Positions 17,692 through 25,300 of a DNA stretch of 64,000 bases are shown here, piece after piece. The stretch spans positions 191,767 through 255,766 of the forward strand of contig NZ_JOFT01000008.1 of the NCBI RefSeq assembly GCF_000725805.1, read 5' to 3'. Each line of letters begins with the position of its first letter. The first letter of the stretch is position 1. The notes beneath the pieces were generated by a model. It was not told the origin of the DNA. It saw only the letters and a list, made by a program, of their open reading frames with translations, and searched no databases. Made by a program: the position numbers and the translations under genes. Origin of the DNA: Streptomyces xanthophaeus. Its GTDB lineage: Bacteria; Actinomycetota; Actinomycetes; Streptomycetales; Streptomycetaceae.

Positions 17692-18036
17692 ATGCGTACG
17701 CACCTGCACCAGATCGTCGTGGACTCCCGTGAGCCGAGGGCCCTGGTCCGTTTCTGGGCGCACCTGCTGGGGGGCGAGCCGGTCGACCGGGCCCGCGGCT
17801 GGTCGCACGTCGAGCCGCCCGGGTTCGCCCGGCTCGCCTTCCAGCCGGTGCCCGAGCCCAGGGCCGTGAAGAACCGCCTGCACCTGGACATCGGTGTCGA
17901 CGACGTCGAGGCCGCGGCCACCGAGGCCGTGCGCCTGGGCGCCGTCCGGGCCGGCGAGGCGGTCACCGACGACCAGGGATCGTTCCAGTCCATGCGCGAC
18001 CCGGAGGGCAACGAGTTCTGCTTCGTGGGCCCCTGA
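17692..18036 (+). CDS. VOC / glyoxalase-like domain protein
   Basis: 114 residues, one vicinal-oxygen-chelate module: LHQIVVDSREPRALVRFWAH at the start, HLDIGVDDVEAA in the middle and MRDPEGNEFCFV at the end, with candidate metal ligands His and Glu. Such small proteins dimerise to form the site and act as dioxygenases, isomerases or drug-binding proteins. The specific substrate is not predictable. It lies 54 bp after the GNAT gene in the same direction. Confidence 0.88.
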   Translation: MRTHLHQIVVDSREPRALVRFWAHLLGGEPVDRARGWSHVEPPGFARLAFQPVPEPRAVKNRLHLDIGVDDVEAAATEAVRLGAVRAGEAVTDDQGSFQSMRDPEGNEFCFVGP

Positions 18037-18111
18037 CCTGGGTGTCCGACCGTGCGGTACGGCAGATCCGGGGTACGGATGCGGCGGTGGCCCGTGTGAC
18101 CATGTCCCCCG

Positions 18112-18141
18112 GCACATCCGCACCACGCACATCCGCACCAC
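18112..18141 (+). repeat. 15-bp direct repeat x2
   Basis: GCACATCCGCACCAC occurs at 18112-18126 and again at 18127-18141, ending about 12 bp before the start of the lipoprotein gene at 18153. It lies in the leader or promoter region; its role is unknown. Confidence 0.8.
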
Positions 18142-18152
18142 ATGGGGGGACC

Positions 18153-18875
18153 ATGCGCACCCGCACCACCACTGCCGCCACCGGCCTCGTCGCCGCCACC
18201 CTGGCGCTGCTCGTCCTGGCCGGCTGCACCTCACAGGGCGAGGGCCCGTCCGGGGCGGGGACCGGGACACCGGCCAAGGCCACGGCTCCGGCGCCCGCCC
18301 CGGCCGCCGGATCCGGTTTCGAGGGGCCCCGCCCCCAGGACCAGAACCTGCTGGCGTGGACCGGTGACCCCAATGACGCGGGGCACGTGACCGCCCAGTC
18401 CGCCACCGGGGTCGGCGGGCGGGTCACGCTGGTACGGATCGTCCTGCGCGAGGAGATCACCTGGTCGAACATCTGGCTCGGCCTGGCGGGCCTGGACCCG
18501 AACGCCCAGCTCTCCAACTGCTACCTCGGCGTGTACGACGCGAGCGGCGCCCTGGTCGCCGCCACTGCGGACGTCTCCCCGCAGCTGATGGTCGAGCCGA
18601 TCGCCAAACCGTTCGCCCTCGCCAAGCCGTTCACCGCCGCCCCGGGGACCTACTTCATCGCCCTGCTCCTCAACGGCAATTGGGCCACCAACGCGCTCAC
18701 GCTGAAGTCCACGGGCGCCGGCATCTCGGTCAATGCCGGTCTGACGCCGCCGAACCTCCGCTACAGCACCGTCCTGACCGGCCAGACCTCGCTCCCGGCC
18801 ACCGTGAACCTCGCCGAGCAGTCCCAGAGCGTCATCAACACCGGCTGGGCCAGCCAGTGGTACGCCATCTCCTGA
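18153..18875 (+). CDS. Lipoprotein, hypothetical
   Basis: 240 residues from ATG 18153, six bases after a GGGGGA ribosome site; the open frame extends back to 18042 without one. Type II signal with lipobox LVLAGC, then a Gly/Ala/Pro linker and a beta-rich domain (ITWSNIWLGLAGLDPNAQLS; YLGVYDASGALVA; GTYFIALLLNGNWA) that looks like a jelly-roll extracellular module, possibly phage-tail or carbohydrate related. I do not recognise a named family. Convergent with the next lipoprotein gene, 12 bp apart. Confidence 0.75.
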   Translation: MRTRTTTAATGLVAATLALLVLAGCTSQGEGPSGAGTGTPAKATAPAPAPAAGSGFEGPRPQDQNLLAWTGDPNDAGHVTAQSATGVGGRVTLVRIVLREEITWSNIWLGLAGLDPNAQLSNCYLGVYDASGALVAATADVSPQLMVEPIAKPFALAKPFTAAPGTYFIALLLNGNWATNALTLKSTGAGISVNAGLTPPNLRYSTVLTGQTSLPATVNLAEQSQSVINTGWASQWYAIS

Positions 18876-18887
18876 TCCCAGGGCAGG

Positions 18888-19616
18888 TCAGCAGCCGCTC
18901 GGAGCGAACGGGGGGACGAAGGTGGCCGCGATGACGCGCTCGGGGCCGACCTTCACGTCCATGGCGCCGCGGCCCGCCGAGGTGAAGGAGGTCGGCATCT
19001 TGAGGTCGGAGGGCAGGTCCGCCTCCGTGATGTCGGCGCCCGTGTGGACGACCGACAGCGAGCCCCGGCACGCCGCGGACTGCGGCGGCACACTGCCCTC
19101 GACGATCCCGTCCGCCGGTCCGACCGTGAGGGTGGGCCGGTCCATGAAGACGTACTGGAACTCGTGGCCGTCGCCGGAGGGCCGGGCCCGGCCGGAGGTC
19201 GTTCCTCCGCGGGTGACGTCCACCCAGAACCGGCTGAGCGTCACCTTGACCGCGGCGCAGGGACGCTCGACCGCCTCGGGCTCGAAGCTCAGGCCGTCAC
19301 CGTCGATCTTCAGGGCCTTGCTGCCGTAGGAGCCGCTGCCGCTCTTCAGCCGGGTGAGGTAGGTGCCCAGTTTCTCCGGCTCCATGGCGGAGGTGTCCAC
19401 GCACTCCGTGCTCGGGGCCGCCGAGCTCGGGGCCGGCGGGGCGCTCGTGGCGGGCGGGGCGGCGGCAGCGGTCGTGGCGGGAGGTGCGGACGCGGCGGAA
19501 GCGGACGGTGAGGCCGTTCGGGACGCGGCGGGCTCCGCCCCGCCGGAGCAGCCCGCCACGGCCAGCAGGGCCGCGCCGAGGGAGGCGATGACGGGCCCTC
19601 TTAATCGGTGACGCAT
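18888..19616 (-). CDS. Lipoprotein, hypothetical
   Basis: 242 residues from ATG 19616 with GGAG six bases upstream. Lipobox LLAVAGC, then a Ser/Ala/Pro-rich spacer of about 45 residues and a C-terminal domain of about 175 residues with four cysteines (STECVD, ERPCAA, SAACRG and a final Cys). Surface-exposed and membrane-anchored. Family not recognised. The 244-bp gap to the amidohydrolase gene (19617-19860) is shared by two divergent genes and contains an AT-richer stretch around 19736-19815. Confidence 0.72.
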   Translation of the reverse strand: MRHRLRGPVIASLGAALLAVAGCSGGAEPAASRTASPSASAASAPPATTAAAAPPATSAPPAPSSAAPSTECVDTSAMEPEKLGTYLTRLKSGSGSYGSKALKIDGDGLSFEPEAVERPCAAVKVTLSRFWVDVTRGGTTSGRARPSGDGHEFQYVFMDRPTLTVGPADGIVEGSVPPQSAACRGSLSVVHTGADITEADLPSDLKMPTSFTSAGRGAMDVKVGPERVIAATFVPPFAPSGC

Positions 19617-19860
19617 GACGTACTCCGGTCCGGTCGTCGGGGTGGTGCGAGGTGCGCCGAGGTGTACTCCCCGCCATGGTGACAGGCGGTCGCGCGGGGC
19701 GCCGCCGGTTGCCGATCTCCCGTCCGGACTCAGCATTCTGACATGTCATCAGGTCATCCGTCCCGGACTCTTGACTCTGCAGTCCGGGGTCGGGATTCTC
19801 GTCCCAACAATTGCGCGGGCCATGACAACACCGGCGCCGTCCCGCCGACCTGAGACGTGA

Positions 19861-21951
19861 GTGATGACCATGAGTGGACACCCGCACCAAAGGAAACGTC
19901 GCAGGATCCGGCCCAGGCCCCTCGCGGTCCTGACGCTGCTCCTCGCCGTGATCGCCTCAGTGCTCGGCCCCGCGACCACGTCCTCGGCCGCCGACCCCGG
20001 CTGGTGGAACCCGGTCGCGCGGCCCGCACCCGACTCCGAGATCAACGTGACGGGCGAGCCCTTCAAGGGCACCGACGCCCAGGGCCGGGTGCGCGGATTC
20101 GTCGACGCGCACGACCACCTGATGTCCAACGAGGGCTTCGGCGGCCGTCTGATCTGCGGCAAGCCGTTCTCCGACCAGGGCGTCGCCGACGCCCTCAAGG
20201 ACTGTCCCGAGCACTACCCCGACGGCTCCCTGGCGATCTTCGACTTCATCACCAAGGGCGGCGACGGCAAGCACGACCCCAACGGCTGGCCCACCTTCAA
20301 GGACTGGCCCGCGCACGACTCCCTGACCCACCAGCAGAACTACTACGCCTGGGTCGAACGGGCCTGGCGCGGCGGCCAGCGGGTGCTCGTCAACGACCTC
20401 GTCACCAACGGCGTGATCTGCTCGGTCTACTTCTTCAAGGACCGCGGCTGCGACGAGATGACCGCCATCCGCCTCGAAGCACAGAAGACCTACGACATGC
20501 AGGCCTTCGTCGACAAGATGTACGGCGGCCCGGGCAAGGGCTGGTTCCGCATCGTCACCGACTCCGCGCAGGCCCGCGACGTCATCCAGCAGGGCAAACT
20601 CGCCGTCATCCTGGGCGTCGAGACCTCCGAGCCCTTCGGCTGCAAGCAGATCCTGGACATCGCGCAGTGCAGCAAGGAGGACATCGACCGCGGCCTGGAC
20701 GAACTGCACCGGCTCGGCGTGCGCAGCATGTTCCTGTGCCACAAGTTCGACAACGCCCTGTGCGGGGTCCGCTTCGACGAGGGAGCCCTCGGTACGGCGA
20801 TCAACGTGGGCCAGTTCCTGTCGACCGGGACCTTCTGGAAGACGGAGCAGTGCACCGGCCCGCAGCACGACAACCCCATCGGGCTGGCGGCCGCCCCCAC
20901 CGCGCAGAAGGAACTCCCCGCGGGCGTCGCGGTCCCCTCGTACTCCGCCGACGCACGGTGCAACTCGCGCGGGCTCACCGAACTCGGCGAATACGCGGTG
21001 CGCGGCATGATGAAACGCAAGATGATGCTGGAGATCGACCACATGGGGGTCAAGGCCGCGGGCCGCGCCTTCGACATCCTGGAGTCCGAGTCCTACCCGG
21101 GCGTGATCTCCTCGCACAGCTGGATGGACCTGGACTGGACCGAACGCGTCTACAAGCTCGGCGGGTTCGTCGCCGCCTACATGAGCGGCTCCGAGGGCTT
21201 CAGCGCGGAGGCCAAGCGGACGGACGCGCTGCGCGAGAAGTACAACGTGGGCTACGGCTTCGGCAGTGACATGAACGGGGTCGGCGGCTGGCCCGGACCG
21301 CGCGGGGCCGATACCCCGAACCCGGTGCGCTACCCGTACCGCAGCACCGACGGCGGCTCCGTCATCGACAAGCAGACCACCGGTTCGCGCACCTGGGACC
21401 TCAACACCGACGGCGCCTCGCACTACGGCCTGGTCCCCGACTGGATCGAGGACATCCGCCTCGTCGGCGGACAGGGCGTGGTGGACGACCTCTTCAAGGG
21501 CGCCGAGTCCTACCTCACCACCTGGGGGAACTCCGAACGGCACAAGTCCGGGGTGAACCTCGCCGCGGGCGCACCCGCCTCGGCGTCGAGCGCGCAGTGG
21601 TGGAACCCCTTCGTCGACTACTCCCCGGGCCGCGCTGTGGACGGGAACACGGGCTCGCGCTGGGCCAGCGAGTGGAACGACAACCAGTGGCTGCGCATCG
21701 ACCTGGGTTCCGCGAACCGGGTGGGACGCATCACCCTCGACTGGGAGACCGCGTACGGCAAGGCGTACCGGATCGAGGTCTCCACGGACGACACGAACTG
21801 GCAGACGGTCTGGTCCACCACCGCCAGTGACGGCGGCCTGGACACGGCCCGCTTCTCCGGGGTGCCGGCCCGCTACGTCCGCGTCCAGGGACTCCAACGG
21901 GCGACCCAGTGGGGCTACTCCCTCCACGAGGTCGGCGTCTACAGCGGCTGA
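19861..21951 (+). CDS. Secreted amidohydrolase/membrane-dipeptidase-like protein with F5/8-type C (discoidin) domain
   Basis: 696 residues. Arg-rich N-terminus and signal peptide (PLAVLTLLLAVIASVLGPAT, cleavage near SSAADP). The catalytic part (about 70-560) has the metal motif FVDAHDHLM (HxH type), later VILGVETSEPF, MLEIDHMGVKAAG, VISSHSWMD and GYGFGSDMNGVGG. These are in the order seen in metal-dependent amidohydrolases related to the M19 dipeptidases. The last 140 residues form a carbohydrate-binding discoidin domain (ASASSAQWWNPFVDY; GSRWASEWNDNQWLRIDLG). Probably cleaves an amide in an extracellular substrate while bound to a glycan; the substrate is unknown. GTG 19861, ATG 19864 and ATG 19870 are all possible starts. 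Confidence 0.82.
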   Translation: MMTMSGHPHQRKRRRIRPRPLAVLTLLLAVIASVLGPATTSSAADPGWWNPVARPAPDSEINVTGEPFKGTDAQGRVRGFVDAHDHLMSNEGFGGRLICGKPFSDQGVADALKDCPEHYPDGSLAIFDFITKGGDGKHDPNGWPTFKDWPAHDSLTHQQNYYAWVERAWRGGQRVLVNDLVTNGVICSVYFFKDRGCDEMTAIRLEAQKTYDMQAFVDKMYGGPGKGWFRIVTDSAQARDVIQQGKLAVILGVETSEPFGCKQILDIAQCSKEDIDRGLDELHRLGVRSMFLCHKFDNALCGVRFDEGALGTAINVGQFLSTGTFWKTEQCTGPQHDNPIGLAAAPTAQKELPAGVAVPSYSADARCNSRGLTELGEYAVRGMMKRKMMLEIDHMGVKAAGRAFDILESESYPGVISSHSWMDLDWTERVYKLGGFVAAYMSGSEGFSAEAKRTDALREKYNVGYGFGSDMNGVGGWPGPRGADTPNPVRYPYRSTDGGSVIDKQTTGSRTWDLNTDGASHYGLVPDWIEDIRLVGGQGVVDDLFKGAESYLTTWGNSERHKSGVNLAAGAPASASSAQWWNPFVDYSPGRAVDGNTGSRWASEWNDNQWLRIDLGSANRVGRITLDWETAYGKAYRIEVSTDDTNWQTVWSTTASDGGLDTARFSGVPARYVRVQGLQRATQWGYSLHEVGVYSG

Positions 21952-21984
21952 CGCCGCAGCGCACCAGCGCACCACCAGTGCCTG

Positions 21985-22029
21985 GCCGGGGCCGGCCGGA
22001 TCAGCTCCAGTGATCCGGCCGGCCCCGGC
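21985..22029 (+). terminator. 19-bp stem-loop terminator
   Basis: Bases 21985-22003 pair perfectly with 22011-22029 around the 7-nt loop GCTCCAG. The core is GCCGGCCGGATCA facing TGATCCGGCCGGC. It separates the amidohydrolase gene from the TetR gene that starts at 22054, so that gene probably needs its own promoter or read-through. Confidence 0.8.
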
Positions 22030-22053
22030 GGCATGCGAGCGAAGGGAACCACC

Positions 22054-22680
22054 ATGGCACGGATGCCGTCGGCCGAACGGCGCCGCCAGCTGACCGAGGC
22101 GGCGATCCGGGCGATGACCCGCGACGGCGTCGCCCGGACGACGACCCGGTCGATCGCCGCCGAGGCGGGCGTCTCGCTGAGCGTCTTCCACTACTGCTTC
22201 GACTCCAAGCAGGCCCTGCTGGAATCGGTCATCACGACGATCACCGACCACTACGTCGCCCTGGTGCGGGAGGCGATCCAGCCGAAGGCCACCCTCCACG
22301 AGACCGTCCGGGCGGGATTCCGGGCGTACTGGGACCACGTCGCCGCCCACCCCGGCGAGCACATGCTCACCTACGAGCTCACGCAGTACGCCCTGCGCCA
22401 GCCGGGCTTCGAGCACCTGGCCCGGCGGCAGTACGAGCTGTACGCCGACACCTACACCGAGCTCCTCGAAGAGCTCTGCCACCGCATGGACTTCGAGCTG
22501 CGGATCCCGGTGCCGGCCCTGGCCCGCTACCTGGCCGCCATGACGGACGGGCTGACCCTGAGCCTGCTCGTCCTGGGCCCCGAGGCGGCCTCCGCGGACC
22601 TCCTGGACACGATCACCGAGCACGTCGCCGGCCTCGTCGGCGACGCACCGGAGCGGTCCGGCCTGCCGGGGACGTCCTGA
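22054..22680 (+). CDS. TetR-family transcriptional regulator
   Basis: 208 residues from ATG 22054 with AAGGGAA seven bases upstream; the in-frame ATG 22033 lacks one. The HTH is about residues 27-48 (TTTRSIAAEAGVSLSVFHYC) followed by FDSKQALLESVI. The C-terminal domain resembles the AcrR/BetI-like ligand-binding type (THPGEH-like block AAHPGEHMLTYELTQYAL). It sits directly downstream of the secreted amidohydrolase and may control it. Confidence 0.88.
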   Translation: MARMPSAERRRQLTEAAIRAMTRDGVARTTTRSIAAEAGVSLSVFHYCFDSKQALLESVITTITDHYVALVREAIQPKATLHETVRAGFRAYWDHVAAHPGEHMLTYELTQYALRQPGFEHLARRQYELYADTYTELLEELCHRMDFELRIPVPALARYLAAMTDGLTLSLLVLGPEAASADLLDTITEHVAGLVGDAPERSGLPGTS

Positions 22681-22735
22681 GCGCCCCGCCCCGCCCTGAC
22701 CCGACCCGGCACACAGCCGTCCCGGGCGTCACGCC

Positions 22736-23353
22736 TCAGTGCTGCCGTGCCCGGTACAGGTCGCGGAGCAGGGCGATCTCGGCCCCGTGGTGCAGCAGTT
22801 CCTGGTTGACCCACCACACGATGTCCACGAACGGTTCCTCCGCGTCGCTGCCGTGCGGGTAGGTGCAGTACCCCACGGTGTCGAGCGCGGCATCGTCCAC
22901 GCCCAGCAGCGCCTTGCGCCAGGCCGCGGCGCCCTCCTCGAAGGCCGCGACCGCCCCGGCGGCGTCACCGCGCACGACGTGGTCGTCGCGGGTCAGTGCG
23001 TGCCGGCCGGCCGTGTGGTCCGCGCGCAGGGTGACCATCTCGCTGATGTGGCTCAGCCGCCAGGCCAGGGTCGTGAAGGGCGGCGGCCACGGGTGCGGGT
23101 ACGCCGCCGCGTCGCGACCCCAGTCGCCCGCGCCGGCCAGCAGCGTCGCGCGCGGCCCCGGCCCGTCCGTGCGGCGCCGGACCGTCCAGCAGCCGGGTAC
23201 GGGCTCCCAGAGGTACTCCTCGTCGGTCATCGGGCCGACCCGGGTCTGCGTGCCGTCGCCGCTGTCCATGGCGGGGCCCGCCAGCCGGCCGACGAGGCGT
23301 TCGCACGCGAAGTCGAACTGTTCGAGCAGGGGGACCAGTCGGGGTGGGGTCAC
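22736..23353 (-). CDS. DinB-superfamily protein
   Basis: 205 residues, GTG 23353 with GAGGAG upstream. The pattern PLLEQFDFACERLVGRLAGP at the start, TLAWRLSHISEMVTLRADH in the middle and VDIVWWVNQELLHHGAEIALL at the end gives the spaced metal-binding histidines of the DinB/YfiT four-helix fold. Such proteins are thiol-dependent S-transferases or damage-inducible proteins of unknown activity. Divergent from the dienelactone hydrolase gene. Confidence 0.88.
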   Translation of the reverse strand: MTPPRLVPLLEQFDFACERLVGRLAGPAMDSGDGTQTRVGPMTDEEYLWEPVPGCWTVRRRTDGPGPRATLLAGAGDWGRDAAAYPHPWPPPFTTLAWRLSHISEMVTLRADHTAGRHALTRDDHVVRGDAAGAVAAFEEGAAAWRKALLGVDDAALDTVGYCTYPHGSDAEEPFVDIVWWVNQELLHHGAEIALLRDLYRARQH

Positions 23354-23581
23354 CGGATGCTCCTCGGGTACGCGGATCCGCCCGCCGGAAGGGGAAGGGC
23401 GGGACCGGTCTTCCGGCCCGCCAGCCTGGCACGGCGGGCTCCCCCGCGCATCCCCGTTTCCCCCGGCCCGGCCGCGGCCCGGCGGAGCTGTACGGCGGAG
23501 CGGTACGGCCTGTTGACCAACCGGGGCTACGGAGAGGTAACTTACGGGTTGCCCAGGACGGCCGACCGAGGGAGCAGGAAC

Positions 23582-24418
23582 ATGGCGGACCACGACCTGA
23601 CCGGCTTCACCCAGGACACGTTCACCCACCAGGGCGCCTCCCGCCGGCTGCTGCGCCGGGGCACGGGGCCGGCGGTCATCATCATGGCGGAGATCCCGGG
23701 CATCACCCCCAAGGTCCTGGAGTTCGCCGCGCGCGTGGCCGACGCCGGCTGCACGGCCGTGCTCCCGGTGCTCTTCGGCACGCCCGGCCGGGACGCACAT
23801 CCGACGGCGCACGGCTGGCCGGCCTCCCTCCGCTACACCACCTCCACGCTGTGGCAGGTGTGCGTGAGCCGGGAGTTCACCCTGCTGGCCACGGGCCGCA
23901 GTTCACGCGTCGTGCACTGGCTGCGCGCCCTGGCCGCCGCCGAGCACGAGCGCTGCGGCGGCCCCGGGGTGGGCGCCGTCGGCATGTGCCTGACGGGCGG
24001 ATTCGCCCTGGCCATGGCCACGGACGAGCGCCTGCTGGCCCCGGTGCTGTCCCAGCCGTCACTCCCGCTGGCCTGCACCAGGAGCCGTGCGGGCGCCATC
24101 GACATCAGCCCGTCGGACCTCGCGGCCGTCCGGCTGCGCTGTGAACGCGACGGCCTCCAGGTCATGGGGCTGCGGTTCAAGGGGGACCGGCTCTCGCCCC
24201 GGGACCGTTTCGCCCACCTGCGCCGGGAGCTCGGCGACGCGTTCGTCGCCGTGGAGCTCGACGACGGCTCGGCCGCTCCGGAGGGCGTCCTTCCGCCGCA
24301 CTCCGTGCTGACGGAACACCTCGTCGACGAGCCCGGGCAGCCCACCCGGCAGGCGCTGGACTCCGTACTCGACCTCTTTCGCACCCGGCTCCTGGCGCAG
24401 CACCCCGGTTCCTCCTGA
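23582..24418 (+). CDS. Dienelactone hydrolase family protein
   Basis: 278 residues from ATG 23582, after GGAGCAGGAAC. Nucleophile motif GMCLTGGFALAMA, the Cys-type elbow of dienelactone hydrolases; the early segment GPAVIIMAEIPGITPKVLEF fits the oxyanion region and HSVLTEHL supplies a candidate His. It cleaves lactones or esters, in family members dienelactones from aromatic degradation, but no such pathway genes are nearby. The frame is open far upstream (to 22739) only as antisense to the DinB gene. Confidence 0.88.
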   Translation: MADHDLTGFTQDTFTHQGASRRLLRRGTGPAVIIMAEIPGITPKVLEFAARVADAGCTAVLPVLFGTPGRDAHPTAHGWPASLRYTTSTLWQVCVSREFTLLATGRSSRVVHWLRALAAAEHERCGGPGVGAVGMCLTGGFALAMATDERLLAPVLSQPSLPLACTRSRAGAIDISPSDLAAVRLRCERDGLQVMGLRFKGDRLSPRDRFAHLRRELGDAFVAVELDDGSAAPEGVLPPHSVLTEHLVDEPGQPTRQALDSVLDLFRTRLLAQHPGSS

Positions 24419-24621
24419 GGACGCCGCGTGCCGCTCCAGGCGTCCCGTGACACGTCCACCCACCCGGAGGCCTGCCCGACCCAGGAGGTCAGCAGGCTCG
24501 CCGGGTACCGGGCGGCGAGCGCACGCCGCGCGGCCGGAGGGCCCGGGGGCGCGCCGACGGCGCCCGCGCACACGTGCGGACGCCGTCGGACGGGAAGTGC
24601 GGTGGTGGCCGGTGTTCCGGG

Positions 24622-24825
24622 TCAGCCCCGGACGATGTTCTCGGCCTGCGGGCCCTTCTGGCCCTGCGTGATGTCGAACGACACCGTCTCGCCCTCCACC
24701 AGCTCGCGGTATCCGTTGCCGGAGATGTTCGAGTAATGGGCGAATACGTCCGGTCCGCCCCCGTCCTGGGCGATGAAGCCGAAGCCCTTCTCGGAGTTGA
24801 ACCACTTCACGGTGCCGTTGGCCAT
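24622..24825 (-). CDS. Cold-shock protein (CspA family)
   Basis: 67-residue single-stranded nucleic-acid-binding OB fold. RNP1 KGFGFIAQ and RNP2 DVFAHYS are intact, preceded by [15 protein letters not shown] 24825 with GAGGGA upstream; an in-frame upstream ATG at 24879 encodes no family sequence. It acts as an RNA chaperone in cold or stationary phase. The leader contains a stem-loop (see 24847-24874). Confidence 0.96.
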   Translation of the reverse strand: MANGTVKWFNSEKGFGFIAQDGGGPDVFAHYSNISGNGYRELVEGETVSFDITQGQKGPQAENIVRG

Positions 24826-25300
24826 GCCCGTCCCTCTGCTCACGTCGGTGCGCGGTCCGGGAAAGGACCGCACCGGCACCCTCTCAGAGGTGCCCGCCCC
24901 AGTCCTCCCCGGCCGACAGGTCGGTTACACCATCTGGCCCAATCTTGTTCCACTCCCGGGGTCAGCTGACGGCTCCGCCGACGGCGCGCCGGGGTCCTCG
25001 CGGCGCAAGCCCTTTCCGGCTGCGGGGGATGCCCAGCGGCCGGTTCCGGCCAACCTCGCCGTTCCGTCGGCCCGGTGCTGCGGGCCCCGCCGGACACGAT
25101 CAGCGGGCAGCGCCGGGCACCCCGTGGCGAAAGGTCGGCCAGATCCCGCTGCTCCTGCCGCCGGGCTGCGCTGTACTCCTCACTCCAGTTCCCCCGCCTC
25201 GTGCAACAGCCCCTGCGCCGACCGCGGCACAGGGCTTCTTCGACGTGCGCGGATTCGGGCGAACTGGCCGCCGTTCAGACCCGGTTGAAGGAGCACCAGC
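24826..25300. other. 475-bp intergenic region between csp and the ABC exporter
   Basis: Divergent promoter region. Near the csp start, GGTGCGCGGTCC (24847-24858) can pair imperfectly with GGACCGCACC (24865-24874), which would put a hairpin in the csp leader as often seen for cold-shock mRNAs. Around 24930-24955 the sequence is AT-richer and may hold the csp promoter. The remainder up to 25280 shows no gene, repeat or motif I can support. Confidence 0.45.

Noticed and set aside
14047..18270. 1407-codon minus-strand open frame across the peptidase, membrane protein, GNAT and VOC genes
   Set aside because: Spans several real plus-strand genes with clear motifs and ribosome sites; its composition is that of a shadow frame.
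19957..22623. 888-codon minus-strand open frame opposite the amidohydrolase and TetR genes
   Set aside because: Antisense shadow; passes through a perfect 19-bp terminator stem.
22739..23581. Upstream extension of the dienelactone hydrolase frame
   Set aside because: Antisense to the DinB gene and lacking a ribosome site; the family sequence begins at ATG 23582.
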